Below are positions 24,953 to 32,676 of a stretch of 61,587 nucleotides of DNA, in pieces. The notes beneath the pieces are model-generated. The model searched no databases. It saw nothing but the letters and a program-made list of their open reading frames with translations, and was not told where the DNA came from. This DNA is from a virus. The DNA lies in IMG/VR virus record IMGVR_UViG_3300043395_002060, positions 1 to 61,587 of that record; one strand, 5' to 3'. How positions within the stretch are numbered: position 1 is the stretch's first letter; each line of letters starts with the position of its first letter. The position numbers and the translations under genes are program-made.

Positions 24953-25114
24953 TTACTTCACTGCTGAAGTGTCTGCTGCTGGAGCCGCTGTTGTATCAAC
25001 TGCTACTGCTGCTGTATCAACTGCTGTTGAATCAGCTTTAGCTTCAGTTGAAGCGTTACCACCACATGACATTAACCCTACGGTCACCAATACTGCTAAT
25101 AGTACCTTTTTCAT
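24953..25114 (-). CDS. Small lipoprotein, Ala/Thr/Asp-rich
   Basis: 53 residues. Type-II signal peptide MKKVLLAVLVTVGLMSC with lipobox LMSC, cut before Cys17; the mature part is 37 residues rich in Ala, Thr, Asp and Val. A Bacteroidota-type promoter lies 29 bases upstream. Such a short lipoprotein would be anchored in the envelope and could act in superinfection exclusion or lysis; function is not shown by the sequence. Confidence 0.75.
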   Translation of the reverse strand: MKKVLLAVLVTVGLMSCGGNASTEAKADSTAVDTAAVAVDTTAAPAADTSAVK

Positions 25115-25143
25115 TGTTTATTGTTTTAGTTTTAAATATAATA

Positions 25144-25174
25144 CAAATATACGAAATTATTTCGATATATACAA
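25144..25174 (-). promoter_or_regulatory. Promoter of the small lipoprotein gene
   Basis: TTG (25172-25174), 20 bases, TATATTTG (25144-25151). AAAATAATT lies at 25185-25193, nine bases upstream of the -33 pentamer, as in three other promoters. Confidence 0.8.
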
Positions 25175-25206
25175 GCCTTTCGGCAATTATTTTTTAGTTA
25201 AATAGT

Positions 25207-25240
25207 GGGACCGGCTATATTGGTATCCACCACCGGTCCC
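25207..25240 (-). terminator. Hairpin after the 87-residue gene
   Basis: Perfect 8-bp stem GGGACCGG/CCGGTCCC (25207-25214 with 25233-25240) with an 18-base loop. The following T run is weak, so termination is likely but not certain. Confidence 0.6.
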
Positions 25241-25251
25241 TCTATATGATA

Positions 25252-25515
25252 TTATGCTAACATTGCCTTCTTCACCTCTCTCGCCTTCTTCAATGAAGTT
25301 GCGAACTCTGATTGACCAGCTACTCTCACTCTATAAGATACCTTACCACTTCCGTAAGTAATCTTTTGAATGTTAGATACTACAGTCTCATAAGATGTAC
25401 TGCGCTTAGCAGCCTTACGAGTTGTTTTACCTTTAGCAGGTGTGAAGTTAATGTTGTTACCTTTAGCACTCTTAAAAGTAACTGTCTTAGCGGTTTTGTT
25501 TGACTTTGTAGCCAT
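25252..25515 (-). CDS. Small basic protein, possible DNA-binding
   Basis: 87 residues, very rich in Lys, Thr and Ala in the first half (KSNKTAKTVTFKSAKGNN). The second half KVSYRVRVAGQSEFATSLKK resembles the three-strand plus helix pattern of AP2-type or phage integrase arm-binding domains. This is a weak resemblance. It has its own strong promoter and terminator, suggesting high expression and perhaps a nucleoid-like role. Confidence 0.7.
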   Translation of the reverse strand: MATKSNKTAKTVTFKSAKGNNINFTPAKGKTTRKAAKRSTSYETVVSNIQKITYGSGKVSYRVRVAGQSEFATSLKKAREVKKAMLA

Positions 25516-25588
25516 TTTGTTTAAATTTTAATCCAGCGTAGTTGAATAGAGGTCTACGCCTTCACCTCATTATTAATGTTGATTTATA

Positions 25589-25620
25589 CAAATATACGAC
25601 AATTTTTCCGAATTGCCAAA
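25589..25620 (-). promoter_or_regulatory. Promoter of the basic-protein gene
   Basis: TTTGG (25616-25620), 20-base spacing, TATATTTG (25589-25596), with CG before the -7 box. Confidence 0.85.
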
Positions 25621-25672
25621 TATTTTCTAGTCTATTTAGAAAATAATTTATAACTCATTGATAACCAATGAA

Positions 25673-25963
25673 TTAACCATCGATACGTTCTGCTAGCTCT
25701 ACTGCAGCCAGTGCATCTTTGTGGGCTGATACAACCCCTTTAACATGCTGATATCCTTTGATATCCAATGCTTTAGCCTCTACTTTATTGGCTTCAAGCT
25801 TCTGAATGAACTTAATAGCGTATTCTTCGTTACCGAATAGCTTTTGAATACCTCTACGTTTGTGGGTAAGCTCGACTAGATTAGTACGTTTCTTACCATC
25901 TTTAGTACGCAGGAACTTCACTTTTGGGGTAATAGTGTAACCTCTTGGGATTTTGTAACTCAT
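25673..25963 (-). CDS. Hypothetical basic protein
   Basis: 96 residues (MSYKIPRGYTITPKVKFLRT...), with HKRRGIQKLFGNEEYAIKF and a helical C-terminus. Not recognised. It is one of four genes here beginning ATGAGTTA. Confidence 0.7.
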   Translation of the reverse strand: MSYKIPRGYTITPKVKFLRTKDGKKRTNLVELTHKRRGIQKLFGNEEYAIKFIQKLEANKVEAKALDIKGYQHVKGVVSAHKDALAAVELAERIDG

Positions 25964-25975
25964 ATCGTTTATGTT

Positions 25976-26131
25976 TTATTTATTATCTAATTGGTCAACC
26001 GCATCAGCATATCCATCGGACCAGCTGTATTCTTTCTCCTGTTCGATTAGTTCTATTAACTTATCGTTGTACTCTGCCGGCAGATTCAATGTGCCGATAA
26101 ATTCTAATGTTTCGTTATCTAAATTAGTCAT
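25976..26131 (-). CDS. Small acidic hypothetical protein
   Basis: 51 residues (MTNLDNETLEFIGTLNLPAE...), acidic, probably helical. It lies between the 96- and 123-residue genes with 12-base spacings, in line with the operon. Confidence 0.65.
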   Translation of the reverse strand: MTNLDNETLEFIGTLNLPAEYNDKLIELIEQEKEYSWSDGYADAVDQLDNK

Positions 26132-26143
26132 ATATAAATTGTT

Positions 26144-26512
26144 TTAATATTCTAAACTAGCCAAATACTCTTTACCTTCAGCAACACCCATATTAGGTGA
26201 ATACTCAATTGTTTCAACTTCTTCGTCAATTGCAACAGGCTCATTAACACGATATAGAACCGGATACTTAACCACTACAGACCACACTTTAGCAATTCGT
26301 CTGAACAAATCTTTTGGTAGGTACTGTGAATTAATAATCAATTCATCGTAAAGGTATCCATCGTATAAACCATACAATTGGTTAATCAATTCCCAACTGC
26401 CGGCACCATTATCGCCTTTAGTACCAAAACGAGCCAAATCAATGATAGAGCCAATCTCACTCAAAGTCTCTCTATCCATATTCTCATGTCGATTAAATAA
26501 ACTATAACTCAT
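26144..26512 (-). CDS. Hypothetical protein
   Basis: 122 residues from MSYSLFNRHENMDRETLSEI. Start chosen at 26512 because it follows the upstream small membrane gene's stop by one base. The sequence has WELINQLYGLYDGYLYDELI and an acidic C-terminus. Not recognised. Confidence 0.7.
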   Translation of the reverse strand: MSYSLFNRHENMDRETLSEIGSIIDLARFGTKGDNGAGSWELINQLYGLYDGYLYDELIINSQYLPKDLFRRIAKVWSVVVKYPVLYRVNEPVAIDEEVETIEYSPNMGVAEGKEYLASLEY

Positions 26513-26513
26513 A

Positions 26514-26618
26514 TTACTTATTTTTAGGTGATTCAAAAATGGTTTTAATTAATGCATAAACTACTAAAACAATGCCTGAAAGAATAATAGCTTCGAAAAT
26601 TGTAATGTGTGTACCCAT
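26514..26618 (-). CDS. Small single-helix membrane protein
   Basis: 34 residues (MGTHITIFEAIILSGIVLVV...), one hydrophobic helix and a basic tail (SPKNK). Function unknown. Confidence 0.6.
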   Translation of the reverse strand: MGTHITIFEAIILSGIVLVVYALIKTIFESPKNK

Positions 26619-26641
26619 ATAGGTGAATTTAATTTTAATGA

Positions 26642-27007
26642 TTAATGAGCGGCAATTACTGAATCAATAGCCGATTTAGTGAAACCAAACGCTTCTTTCA
26701 ACTCCTTACGAAGTTTAACCTCATTCACATACTTACCAACTGAAACTGAATAGTCAGATAAAATCCTATTCAATGTAATGTTGTCCTGTTTCAACAACTT
26801 AATCAAAGAAACCGCCTCAGCGTATTGTTTCTTCGTTCTATAAGGGAACTGATAACGTTTACCAAAGATATCGGTAAAAGTGATAATCGGAGTACCCGCC
26901 TTAATAACTCTTTCCTTATTAGCCGGAACATTTTTGTACATTCCAAACTTTTCGTAATTCATTGATGTGTAACTCATAACTGATTGATTTAATTGTTCGT
27001 AACTCAT
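26642..27007 (-). CDS. Hypothetical protein
   Basis: 121 residues, basic, with DIFGKRYQFPYRTKKQYAEA and a helical C-terminus. Two starts are possible: 27007, giving a leader of only about four bases from the nearest promoter, or Met11 at 26977 (also ATGAGTTA), giving a leader of about 35. Not recognised. Confidence 0.7.
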   Translation of the reverse strand: MSYEQLNQSVMSYTSMNYEKFGMYKNVPANKERVIKAGTPIITFTDIFGKRYQFPYRTKKQYAEAVSLIKLLKQDNITLNRILSDYSVSVGKYVNEVKLRKELKEAFGFTKSAIDSVIAAH

Positions 27008-27015
27008 TTACATAG

Positions 27016-27065
27016 TAAATATAGACAATTCTGCGCACATGGCCAAACTTTTTATGAATTATTTT
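27016..27065 (-). promoter_or_regulatory. Promoter with upstream AAAATAATT element
   Basis: AAAATAATT (27057-27065), nine bases, TTTGG (27043-27047), 20-base spacing, TATATTTA (27016-27023). Confidence 0.75.
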
Positions 27066-27101
27066 TCACTTTTTTTAAAATAATTTCTAAGCCATTCAGA
27101 A

Positions 27102-27147
27102 TCAATGAGTTACGCATTAAGAATTAAAGTAATTTATAACTCGTTGA
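27102..27147. repeat. Two copies of a TCAATGAGTTA-type element
   Basis: TCAATGAGTTA at 27102-27112 (plus) and TCAACGAGTTA at 27137-27147 (minus). Further copies at 25651-25661 and 44843-44853, all in intergenic DNA near promoters. Confidence 0.5.
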
Positions 27148-27184
27148 TAATCAATTTTACTCTCTTCCCGCCCTCACCGCCCTA

Positions 27185-27215
27185 TAAAAATACGAAAAAA
27201 ACCTGAAAAAGTCAA
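27185..27215 (-). promoter_or_regulatory. Second, distal promoter of the 27.0-kb operon
   Basis: TTG (27213-27215), 20 bases, TATTTTTA (27185-27192), with CG before the -7 box. It would add a leader of about 175 bases. Confidence 0.5.
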
Positions 27216-27731
27216 GGGATGTGGATAACTTTTTATTGGATTTATATGGGAATTTTTTGTTATATAATTTACATTATGTTAAATAGATTGTATTATTCCA
27301 ATACACTTTTGCTCTAATGCTTTTATCTCGCCCTGGAGCAAAGCGAACAGAACGTAGACGCCTCCACGCTTTCACAGCTATTTACATTTGTAAACGTTAG
27401 TGAATTTTTCCGATATAGCCAAATTTATTTCAGCGATAGCGTTTGTTTACATTTGTACACAGCTCTTTTGTGTTACGGATTTTAGGGCAAATGGCCAAAT
27501 ATTCCACAGAATTTTTTTTGCTCTCACGGCGTGAAAGGGTGGTGTCCATTCAAAACTTATGCCACACCCCTTATCACCCTCTTGATTGTTTGTTCTATAT
27601 TCATATATAAATATATATTATGATAGACATCGTTGGTTATTACACACTTTTTACCACTTTCTCCCACTTTATTCCCTCACCTCTATTTTGATATGCTTTA
27701 TGGAGCACTTTCATTTGATATATTAATTACC
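27216..27731. other. Non-coding region, candidate origin or control region
   Basis: No gene seen on either strand. It holds a perfect DnaA-box match TTATCCACA (minus, 27220-27228); two TTTACATTTGTA elements, 27381-27395 (palindromic TTTACA-TT-TGTAAA) and 27446-27460; two TTTGGC sites followed at 20 bases by TAAC (27392-27422 and 27468-27498); and an A+T run with TATATAAATATATATTAT (about 27603-27620). The combination suggests replication initiation or a regulatory hub, without proof. Confidence 0.5.
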
Positions 27732-28073
27732 TTAAAAGTATATCTTGCGGATTGAATAGTACTTACCATCGTATAGCTCAAAAGAATTCGTCAATAGGTA
27801 CTCTTCGGCCTTTTGTAGTGTTTCGAATCGAAGGATAGAGTATGGATTCGTTTTATGATTCCTATCCACTATCGCTATATCCTTATAATCTTTTCCTCTT
27901 AAAATGATTTGTGGTTTATCGCCCATTCCATAGTTACTCACTAATATATCAGCATTCCATTTCGTTGGTAGGTTTTCAGTATAGAGTGCTTCATCCTTAC
28001 TCCACCATTGGGTATCCATTAACCATTTACCCTCACTACATTCGTATATACAATACCATCCTTTCATAGTCAT
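27732..28073 (-). CDS. Hypothetical protein
   Basis: 113 residues (MTMKGWYCIYECSEGKWLMD...), rich in Trp and Tyr. The pattern of short beta strands followed by a helix (TLQKAEEYLLTNSF) suggests a small alpha/beta fold. Not recognised. It is the last gene of the small-protein operon that starts near 33.6 kb. Confidence 0.7.
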   Translation of the reverse strand: MTMKGWYCIYECSEGKWLMDTQWWSKDEALYTENLPTKWNADILVSNYGMGDKPQIILRGKDYKDIAIVDRNHKTNPYSILRFETLQKAEEYLLTNSFELYDGKYYSIRKIYF

Positions 28074-28086
28074 CTTTGATACGTTA

Positions 28087-28236
28087 CTATCCTTTGTTTA
28101 TCTTATACCTCTTATTCCTTTGTTCCTCTTCTCTTTGTATCCTTTCCTTATACTTCCTTTCTAATCTCTTTTGTATCAAAGCTAGTGTCAGTACTACTAT
28201 ACCTATTCCTATTATTGTTCCTATCTTATATAACAT
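28087..28236 (-). CDS. Small membrane protein with basic tail
   Basis: 49 residues: one hydrophobic helix (KIGTIIGIGIVVLTLALI) then a highly charged helix (RLERKYKERIQREEEQRNKR). Function unknown. Confidence 0.6.
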   Translation of the reverse strand: MLYKIGTIIGIGIVVLTLALIQKRLERKYKERIQREEEQRNKRYKINKG

Positions 28237-28271
28237 ATTTAGCTGAATTTATTTTATTAAGTGTGTCGAGC

Positions 28272-28595
28272 TTAATCCCTACTAAACACATCTATTAAGA
28301 ACGTTTCCAATTGGTTTTGAAATTCCTTTTTATCCTTTATCATTCCCCTCGTCAATAACCATATCTTATTGCCCGTTTTCATCTTATACATTCCATCACT
28401 TCTTTGCTCCCTTTCCAAATGAACATATGTCGACCACTTCTTTGTTTGTGGTACAAAGCTCATCGGATTGTATATTTTGATTTCCCTTTCCATTCCAATA
28501 ACGTATTCTCTTTCGGTTATATCCATATCGGTTATATACCATCCATCCGAAAACTGCGTATTGGCTAAGTTTAAAAATCCTACTATATCTAACAT
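28272..28595 (-). CDS. Hypothetical protein
   Basis: 107 residues with DGWYITDMDITEREYVIGME and KKWSTYVHLEREQ, likely a small beta-rich fold ending in a helix. Similar in style to its upstream neighbour (118 residues), but I cannot show homology. Not recognised. Confidence 0.7.
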   Translation of the reverse strand: MLDIVGFLNLANTQFSDGWYITDMDITEREYVIGMEREIKIYNPMSFVPQTKKWSTYVHLEREQRSDGMYKMKTGNKIWLLTRGMIKDKKEFQNQLETFLIDVFSRD

Positions 28596-28618
28596 AAGTC
28601 AATTTTAATTGCGTTGTT

Positions 28619-28975
28619 TTATATTTTTATTTTATTGATTGAATTCCCTTCTCTTAATTGCTCCAATACATATCCCAACCATAAACGGCAATCTTCCATC
28701 GTTCTCAACTCATCTATATGACAATCCTTTTTAACGTATTCGCCCGATTCACTCCAACCTCCAATTGAATAGTGTTTAAAAAACTTTTCACCACTCGGCC
28801 TTCTCTTCAAATCCATATAATGAGTCGTATTCTTACATCCGTGTAGTATTTTGAATACATACATTATAGGGTGAACCTCAACCGATTCCACATAGAATCC
28901 CTTTGTATTGGGCATCCATTTTGATTCCAATGATTCACCTTCTATCTTATCTATATTCTTTATATCCAATAACAT
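28619..28975 (-). CDS. Hypothetical protein
   Basis: 118 residues with VHPIMYVFKILHGC and HYMDLKRRPSGEKFFKHYSI, a mixed alpha/beta protein ending in a helix (DCRLWLGYVLEQLREG). Not recognised; part of the small-protein operon. Confidence 0.7.
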   Translation of the reverse strand: MLLDIKNIDKIEGESLESKWMPNTKGFYVESVEVHPIMYVFKILHGCKNTTHYMDLKRRPSGEKFFKHYSIGGWSESGEYVKKDCHIDELRTMEDCRLWLGYVLEQLREGNSINKIKI

Positions 28976-28976
28976 A

Positions 28977-29114
28977 TTACTTACTCACATTCACATTTTG
29001 CTGAAATAATTTCAACTCACTCTTTATTTCCAAAATATACCACATTTGAAATAAGATGCATAACGCCATAAATCCAAATGCTATCCAAATACTATTCCTT
29101 TCAAACCATTTCAT
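28977..29114 (-). CDS. Small membrane protein
   Basis: 45 residues: a short basic start (MKWFERNS), one hydrophobic helix (WIAFGFMALCILFQMWYI) and a helical tail. It overlaps the upstream gene's end by 14 bases. Function unknown. Confidence 0.6.
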   Translation of the reverse strand: MKWFERNSIWIAFGFMALCILFQMWYILEIKSELKLFQQNVNVSK

Positions 29115-29382
29115 TTTCTACTCTATCTTTATTCCTATCTTTACTCAAAGACGCACTATCAATAAAATTTTCCTTTAACGACTCACCCCCAACCCCCGCC
29201 CCTTCCTTCGGTTCGTTTTCTAATGGTGCGTAATATTCTTTACAATGCTCACATTGTGTTTCACATTTACCATTATCTTCTATATGACTTTGACAATATC
29301 TAAAACTCTTATCCATATTTTGAATATATGTAGTCCCATCTTCTAAAGGAAATGTTTTTTGTAAATACTCTTCCCTATTCAT
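29101..29382 (-). CDS. Small Cys-containing hypothetical protein
   Basis: 93 residues from MNREEYLQKTF. Four cysteines (RYC, GKC, TQCEHC) could bind zinc. The C-terminal half is acidic and disordered. The start at 29382 follows the upstream stop by one base. Not recognised. Confidence 0.65.
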   Translation of the reverse strand: MNREEYLQKTFPLEDGTTYIQNMDKSFRYCQSHIEDNGKCETQCEHCKEYYAPLENEPKEGAGVGGESLKENFIDSASLSKDRNKDRVENEMV

Positions 29383-29383
29383 A

Positions 29384-29638
29384 TTAATCAATTACCTCTT
29401 CTACATCAATCCAGCTATCGTGTCCATCTTCATCGTATGAATTTTCATCTTCATCCAATAACATATCCAACATAGGTATGCCATCTTTGTGTTCAAATTC
29501 ACCTTCTAAAATTAAATCTGAAATTTGCTCCTTTGTTAATCCTTCTAATTCGGGATAATCATTCGTGTCAATTTCAATTGCGTTTTTGTATGCCCATACT
29601 ACATACGTTTCACCATAGTTAATAAGATACTTTGCCAT
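29384..29638 (-). CDS. Acidic hypothetical protein
   Basis: 84 residues, very acidic C-terminus (DEDENSYDEDGHDSW). N-terminal strands MAKYLINYGETYVVWAYKN are followed by a helix with LEGLTKEQISDLI. Not recognised; it may mimic nucleic acid charge, which is a guess from composition. Confidence 0.7.
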   Translation of the reverse strand: MAKYLINYGETYVVWAYKNAIEIDTNDYPELEGLTKEQISDLILEGEFEHKDGIPMLDMLLDEDENSYDEDGHDSWIDVEEVID

Positions 29639-29642
29639 AATT

Positions 29643-29882
29643 TTATAATGTTTTGAAATATTTACTTTTACCTTTTCTTGCTAATTGAATTTCATCGTGA
29701 AGTGTTTTACCTTCCTTTTCTAATTCCTTTTCTATCTCATTAAGTCTTTGCCACTTTCGAATTTCTCTTTGTTCTTCTTCTTTCCCACCAAAAACATAAT
29801 AATGAAGAAGTGCCCCGAATATACCCGGTGGTTCGGGTAAACAAAATCCCGCTAATATTATCAATAATACAAATGTCATCAT
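29643..29882 (-). CDS. Small membrane-anchored protein
   Basis: 79 residues with an N-terminal hydrophobic segment (MMTFVLLIILAGFCLPEPPG) and a charged coiled-coil tail (QRLNEIEKELEKEGKTL). Overlaps the upstream membrane gene by four bases (ATGA). Confidence 0.65.
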   Translation of the reverse strand: MMTFVLLIILAGFCLPEPPGIFGALLHYYVFGGKEEEQREIRKWQRLNEIEKELEKEGKTLHDEIQLARKGKSKYFKTL

Positions 29883-30151
29883 AACTTAAAATTTAAATAC
29901 CATTTACTGAATTTATATATTACCATTACTATCCCTGCTATCAGCCACATTGGCATTGTCATAAACCAAAAAGTAGACATTCCAATATAAAAATCATTAT
30001 TACTTTCCCAATCATCCGGCCATCTATCTTCGGGCTTTATTGAATCATAATCTATATCGTTTATTCTTTTACCAAAGAATTTAAAGAATGTAAGTGTCAA
30101 TAAAAATCCTATTGGATATATTATCATTAATATCATTACTGCTATACTCAT
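29879..30151 (-). CDS. Two-helix membrane protein
   Basis: 90 residues: helix 1 in VMILMIIYPIGFLLTLTFF, an acidic loop (DSIKPEDRWPDDW), helix 2 in STFWFMTMPMWLIAGIVMVI. Function unknown; one of several membrane proteins in this operon. Confidence 0.7.
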   Translation of the reverse strand: MSIAVMILMIIYPIGFLLTLTFFKFFGKRINDIDYDSIKPEDRWPDDWESNNDFYIGMSTFWFMTMPMWLIAGIVMVIYKFSKWYLNFKL

Positions 30152-30152
30152 A

Positions 30153-30461
30153 CTATTTTCCTATTGTTTTTAAAAGTAATTTTGTTATTTTATTCCAACG
30201 CCATTCTCTCTTCTGCTCTTCTATTGTCATTGGCTCTTTGTCATCATCCGTATTGTTATACACATTCACACTACCATATGAAGCCCACATAGATTGTAAA
30301 TACAATTGATGTAAGTGTGGTGGAACATCTTTGAAATCACCCGTTATTTCAATTGGTAATTTTGTACCAGTCCCTACTATCGTTTGTGATGCTTTGATAG
30401 TAACTTTAGTGCTACCTTCCATCGTTAAATGTGATGAATCATTTGATATTGTTATACTCAT
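30153..30461 (-). CDS. Hypothetical protein
   Basis: 102 residues from MSITISNDSSHLTMEGSTKV, beta-rich in the first half, helical at the end (EEQKREWRWNKITKLLL). The start at 30461 is preferred because it follows the upstream stop at 30464. Not recognised. Confidence 0.65.
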   Translation of the reverse strand: MSITISNDSSHLTMEGSTKVTIKASQTIVGTGTKLPIEITGDFKDVPPHLHQLYLQSMWASYGSVNVYNNTDDDKEPMTIEEQKREWRWNKITKLLLKTIGK

Positions 30462-30463
30462 AT

Positions 30464-30943
30464 TTAAATTGTTTGCATACAAATTATAATCTTTTCAGGC
30501 GTATCAATTTCCTCTTTTGTTACCCAAAGCGTTTTACTATCGTACTGCATTATGTAATGCCCACTATCCGTTTGCCTTCTATGTAGTAATATAGTATAAG
30601 CTTCATTCATTCTATCATTATTCAAATGAAATTCATAATACTTGTCCTCTTCTACAACTCCGGTGATAGTTAATCTGTCATCGTACTTTTCACCTACTAT
30701 TCTATGGATGTTTTTTATTTTCAGCTTTGTTTCTTTTGCTTCGAACAAATCTTTATTCTGCTTCATCCATTCATCTATTACCATACGAGCCTGCTGCTCC
30801 GCAACATCTTTTATTTGTTGAGCAATATTTGAGTTCGGTTGTGCTATATTTACAACTCCATTCGCATTTGCTGCTATTGTACCCGTCAATTGTGTTAATC
30901 CTTTACTTTGAAATGATTTTGGCGGTATTGGTAAGTGTGCCAT
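30464..30943 (-). CDS. Hypothetical protein
   Basis: 159 residues: Gln/Ala-rich N-terminus (NSNIAQQIKDVAEQQARMVI), then a beta-rich part (DDRLTITGVVEEDKYYEFHL) ending QTDSGHYIMQYDSKTLWVTK. Not recognised. Internal helix plus beta-domain layout suggests a small soluble domain. Confidence 0.7.
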   Translation of the reverse strand: MAHLPIPPKSFQSKGLTQLTGTIAANANGVVNIAQPNSNIAQQIKDVAEQQARMVIDEWMKQNKDLFEAKETKLKIKNIHRIVGEKYDDRLTITGVVEEDKYYEFHLNNDRMNEAYTILLHRRQTDSGHYIMQYDSKTLWVTKEEIDTPEKIIICMQTI

Positions 30944-30946
30944 ATA

Positions 30947-31228
30947 TTAATCAATTGATATGTAACATTTAATTCCATCTTCACTTTCAAATAACCAATG
31001 TGTAAATTCATAATCACTCGCCATATATACCTCTTCTTTTATGAATCTAAATCTTCTGAATCCTCCCGTTTTTGGATTATCAATAAAGAATTGTTGCTTT
31101 TGATTTGGAAATGCTTCGGGATGAATATTACCATCCGGCATTACACATTCCAAATAAGGAGCTTCAGCAAAGAATTCATTGTTAGCTTTATCCCATCTAA
31201 ATTGGCTTATGTGATAACGATATTCCAT
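30947..31228 (-). CDS. Hypothetical protein
   Basis: 93 residues from MEYRYHISQFRWDKANNEF, with repeated aromatic-charged strands (TGGFRRFRFIKEEVYMASD). The start at 31228 follows the upstream stop by one base. Not recognised. Confidence 0.65.
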   Translation of the reverse strand: MEYRYHISQFRWDKANNEFFAEAPYLECVMPDGNIHPEAFPNQKQQFFIDNPKTGGFRRFRFIKEEVYMASDYEFTHWLFESEDGIKCYISID

Positions 31229-31229
31229 A

Positions 31230-31457
31230 TTAAAGTTTATTAAATACATTTAAAATTGAATCAACACTTAATAATTCAGAAATTTTAACCATTATAGCGC
31301 CGGATTCAGACTCTACTACACATAAATCATCCATTGCTTTTTTATGAATCAATATTCTGTTGTTCGATTGAATGAATTCATAATAATATTCGTTATCATT
31401 TACAGATTGAATATCATTTTTACCAACGAATTCGTTCAAATTTTGAATTACTAGCAT
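31230..31457 (-). CDS. Hypothetical protein
   Basis: 75 residues, alternating beta strands (NEYYYEFIQSNNRILIHKKA) ending in a helix. Not recognised; spacing of three bases to the next upstream gene. Confidence 0.65.
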   Translation of the reverse strand: MLVIQNLNEFVGKNDIQSVNDNEYYYEFIQSNNRILIHKKAMDDLCVVESESGAIMVKISELLSVDSILNVFNKL

Positions 31458-31460
31458 ATA

Positions 31461-31841
31461 TTAAAGTTTATTAGTTTCTAATCGTGTTTTGTTTTCCCTT
31501 TCTAATTGGCGAGAATATCTTTCTTTCATTCCGATTATACGATGAAAATCTTTGTATGCTGCTGGATGATAATCTTTTAAATAAGATAAACCCAAATCAA
31601 ATTCACTTATAATATCTTCATATCTGCTTTCCCTACTATCAAACGCATCTTCGTTGAATTGTATTTCGGTTTGAAGAGAATCAACCACATTTTCCAAAGA
31701 ATCAACTCTCAATACCAATTCATCGTAGTGTGATTTTGTTGGTAATTTTTCAGTACCTTTATGTGATACGCCATACACTACTGCAATACCCATTATTAGT
31801 ATTGCACTCAATGCAACTTTTAATTTAAAATTTGTATCCAT
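31461..31841 (-). CDS. Membrane-anchored coiled-coil protein
   Basis: 126 residues: one membrane helix (LKVALSAILIMGIAVVYGVS), then a coiled coil (ELVLRVDSLENVVDSLQTEI). It resembles phage i-spanin-type layouts (anchor plus periplasmic coiled coil), and the next gene downstream is a small outer-membrane-type lipoprotein, so an i-spanin/o-spanin pair is possible. That pairing is inference from order and topology. Confidence 0.65.
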   Translation of the reverse strand: MDTNFKLKVALSAILIMGIAVVYGVSHKGTEKLPTKSHYDELVLRVDSLENVVDSLQTEIQFNEDAFDSRESRYEDIISEFDLGLSYLKDYHPAAYKDFHRIIGMKERYSRQLERENKTRLETNKL

Positions 31842-31842
31842 T

Positions 31843-32088
31843 TTATTTGATATATGTTATTTTAACCTTATCGGGTCTTTTATCTTCTTTTATAATATTT
31901 CTAGCCCATTCTAATGTATAACTTCCATTGTAAGTTCTAACGCCTTCCCATTCGGAAACTAAAAATCGTTTCTCTGGAAAGTAATAAGTAGTCCCATTCG
32001 GATGTGATACTACTTTAATACGATACGATGTGCAACTTGCTAATGCTAACACTCCCATTAACATTAGTAATACTATTCTTTTTTTCAT
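31843..32088 (-). CDS. Small lipoprotein (possible o-spanin partner)
   Basis: 81 residues. Signal peptide with lipobox LASC (MKKRIVLLMLMGVLALASC), cut before Cys19. Mature part 63 residues with HPNGTTYYFPEKRFLVSEW. It follows the membrane coiled-coil gene by one base. As the pair is an inner-membrane coiled coil plus an outer-membrane lipoprotein, a spanin role in lysis should be considered, though lysis genes such as an endolysin are not adjacent. Confidence 0.75.
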   Translation of the reverse strand: MKKRIVLLMLMGVLALASCTSYRIKVVSHPNGTTYYFPEKRFLVSEWEGVRTYNGSYTLEWARNIIKEDKRPDKVKITYIK

Positions 32089-32520
32089 CTATGTTATTTT
32101 CCAATTCTTTCTAAATTCATCAAACGTTGGCATATTTTGTGACCACGAATGTGTTGCTCCACTATTAGCTACTACATTTAATATTCCATTTGCTTTTGAT
32201 TCTGATTCAGTTAAATAATCTTCAATACAAAGTTCATAAATTTGTCTGAAACCACTCATACTTTGTAGCATATCGTAGTTTATCATTCGTTGAACTTTTA
32301 TTTTACTAAACTTATCTTCTAATATCAAAGCATAATATTTAATAGAACCAAAATCATTATAGGTTGAATCTAAATCTAATAACATATATAGCTTATTCTT
32401 TGTTGTCAAATCCATTACATCAGCTATGTATTGTGTATTAATAGCATTATGAATTGGATTCAATATTGAATAACCTTTATAAGTTATACCATGCAATTTT
32501 TCCCAACCGCTGATTTTCAT
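32089..32520 (-). CDS. Hypothetical protein
   Basis: 143 residues (MKISGWEKLHGITYKGYSIL...), mixed alpha/beta with LDLDSTYNDFGSIKYYALIL. Not recognised; adjacent to the lipoprotein gene with no gap. Confidence 0.7.
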   Translation of the reverse strand: MKISGWEKLHGITYKGYSILNPIHNAINTQYIADVMDLTTKNKLYMLLDLDSTYNDFGSIKYYALILEDKFSKIKVQRMINYDMLQSMSGFRQIYELCIEDYLTESESKANGILNVVANSGATHSWSQNMPTFDEFRKNWKIT

Positions 32521-32521
32521 A

Positions 32522-32665
32522 TTAAGAGAATAGAGCTTTTAATACTGTCCAAATCATAGATACGCCAAATGCTATTATGGATAATCCAAATAGAATTCCA
32601 CCGATGAACAAAGTTCCTTCTAAAATTTCGGCTAATTTTACTTTTGTTTTTTCACTTATTTTCAT
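32522..32665 (-). CDS. Small membrane protein
   Basis: 47 residues: charged start (MKISEKTKVKLAEILEG) and one hydrophobic helix (LFIGGILFGLSIIAFGVSM). Stop overlaps the next start region by one base. Function unknown. Confidence 0.6.
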   Translation of the reverse strand: MKISEKTKVKLAEILEGTLFIGGILFGLSIIAFGVSMIWTVLKALFS

Positions 32666-32676
32666 ATTATATAGTT

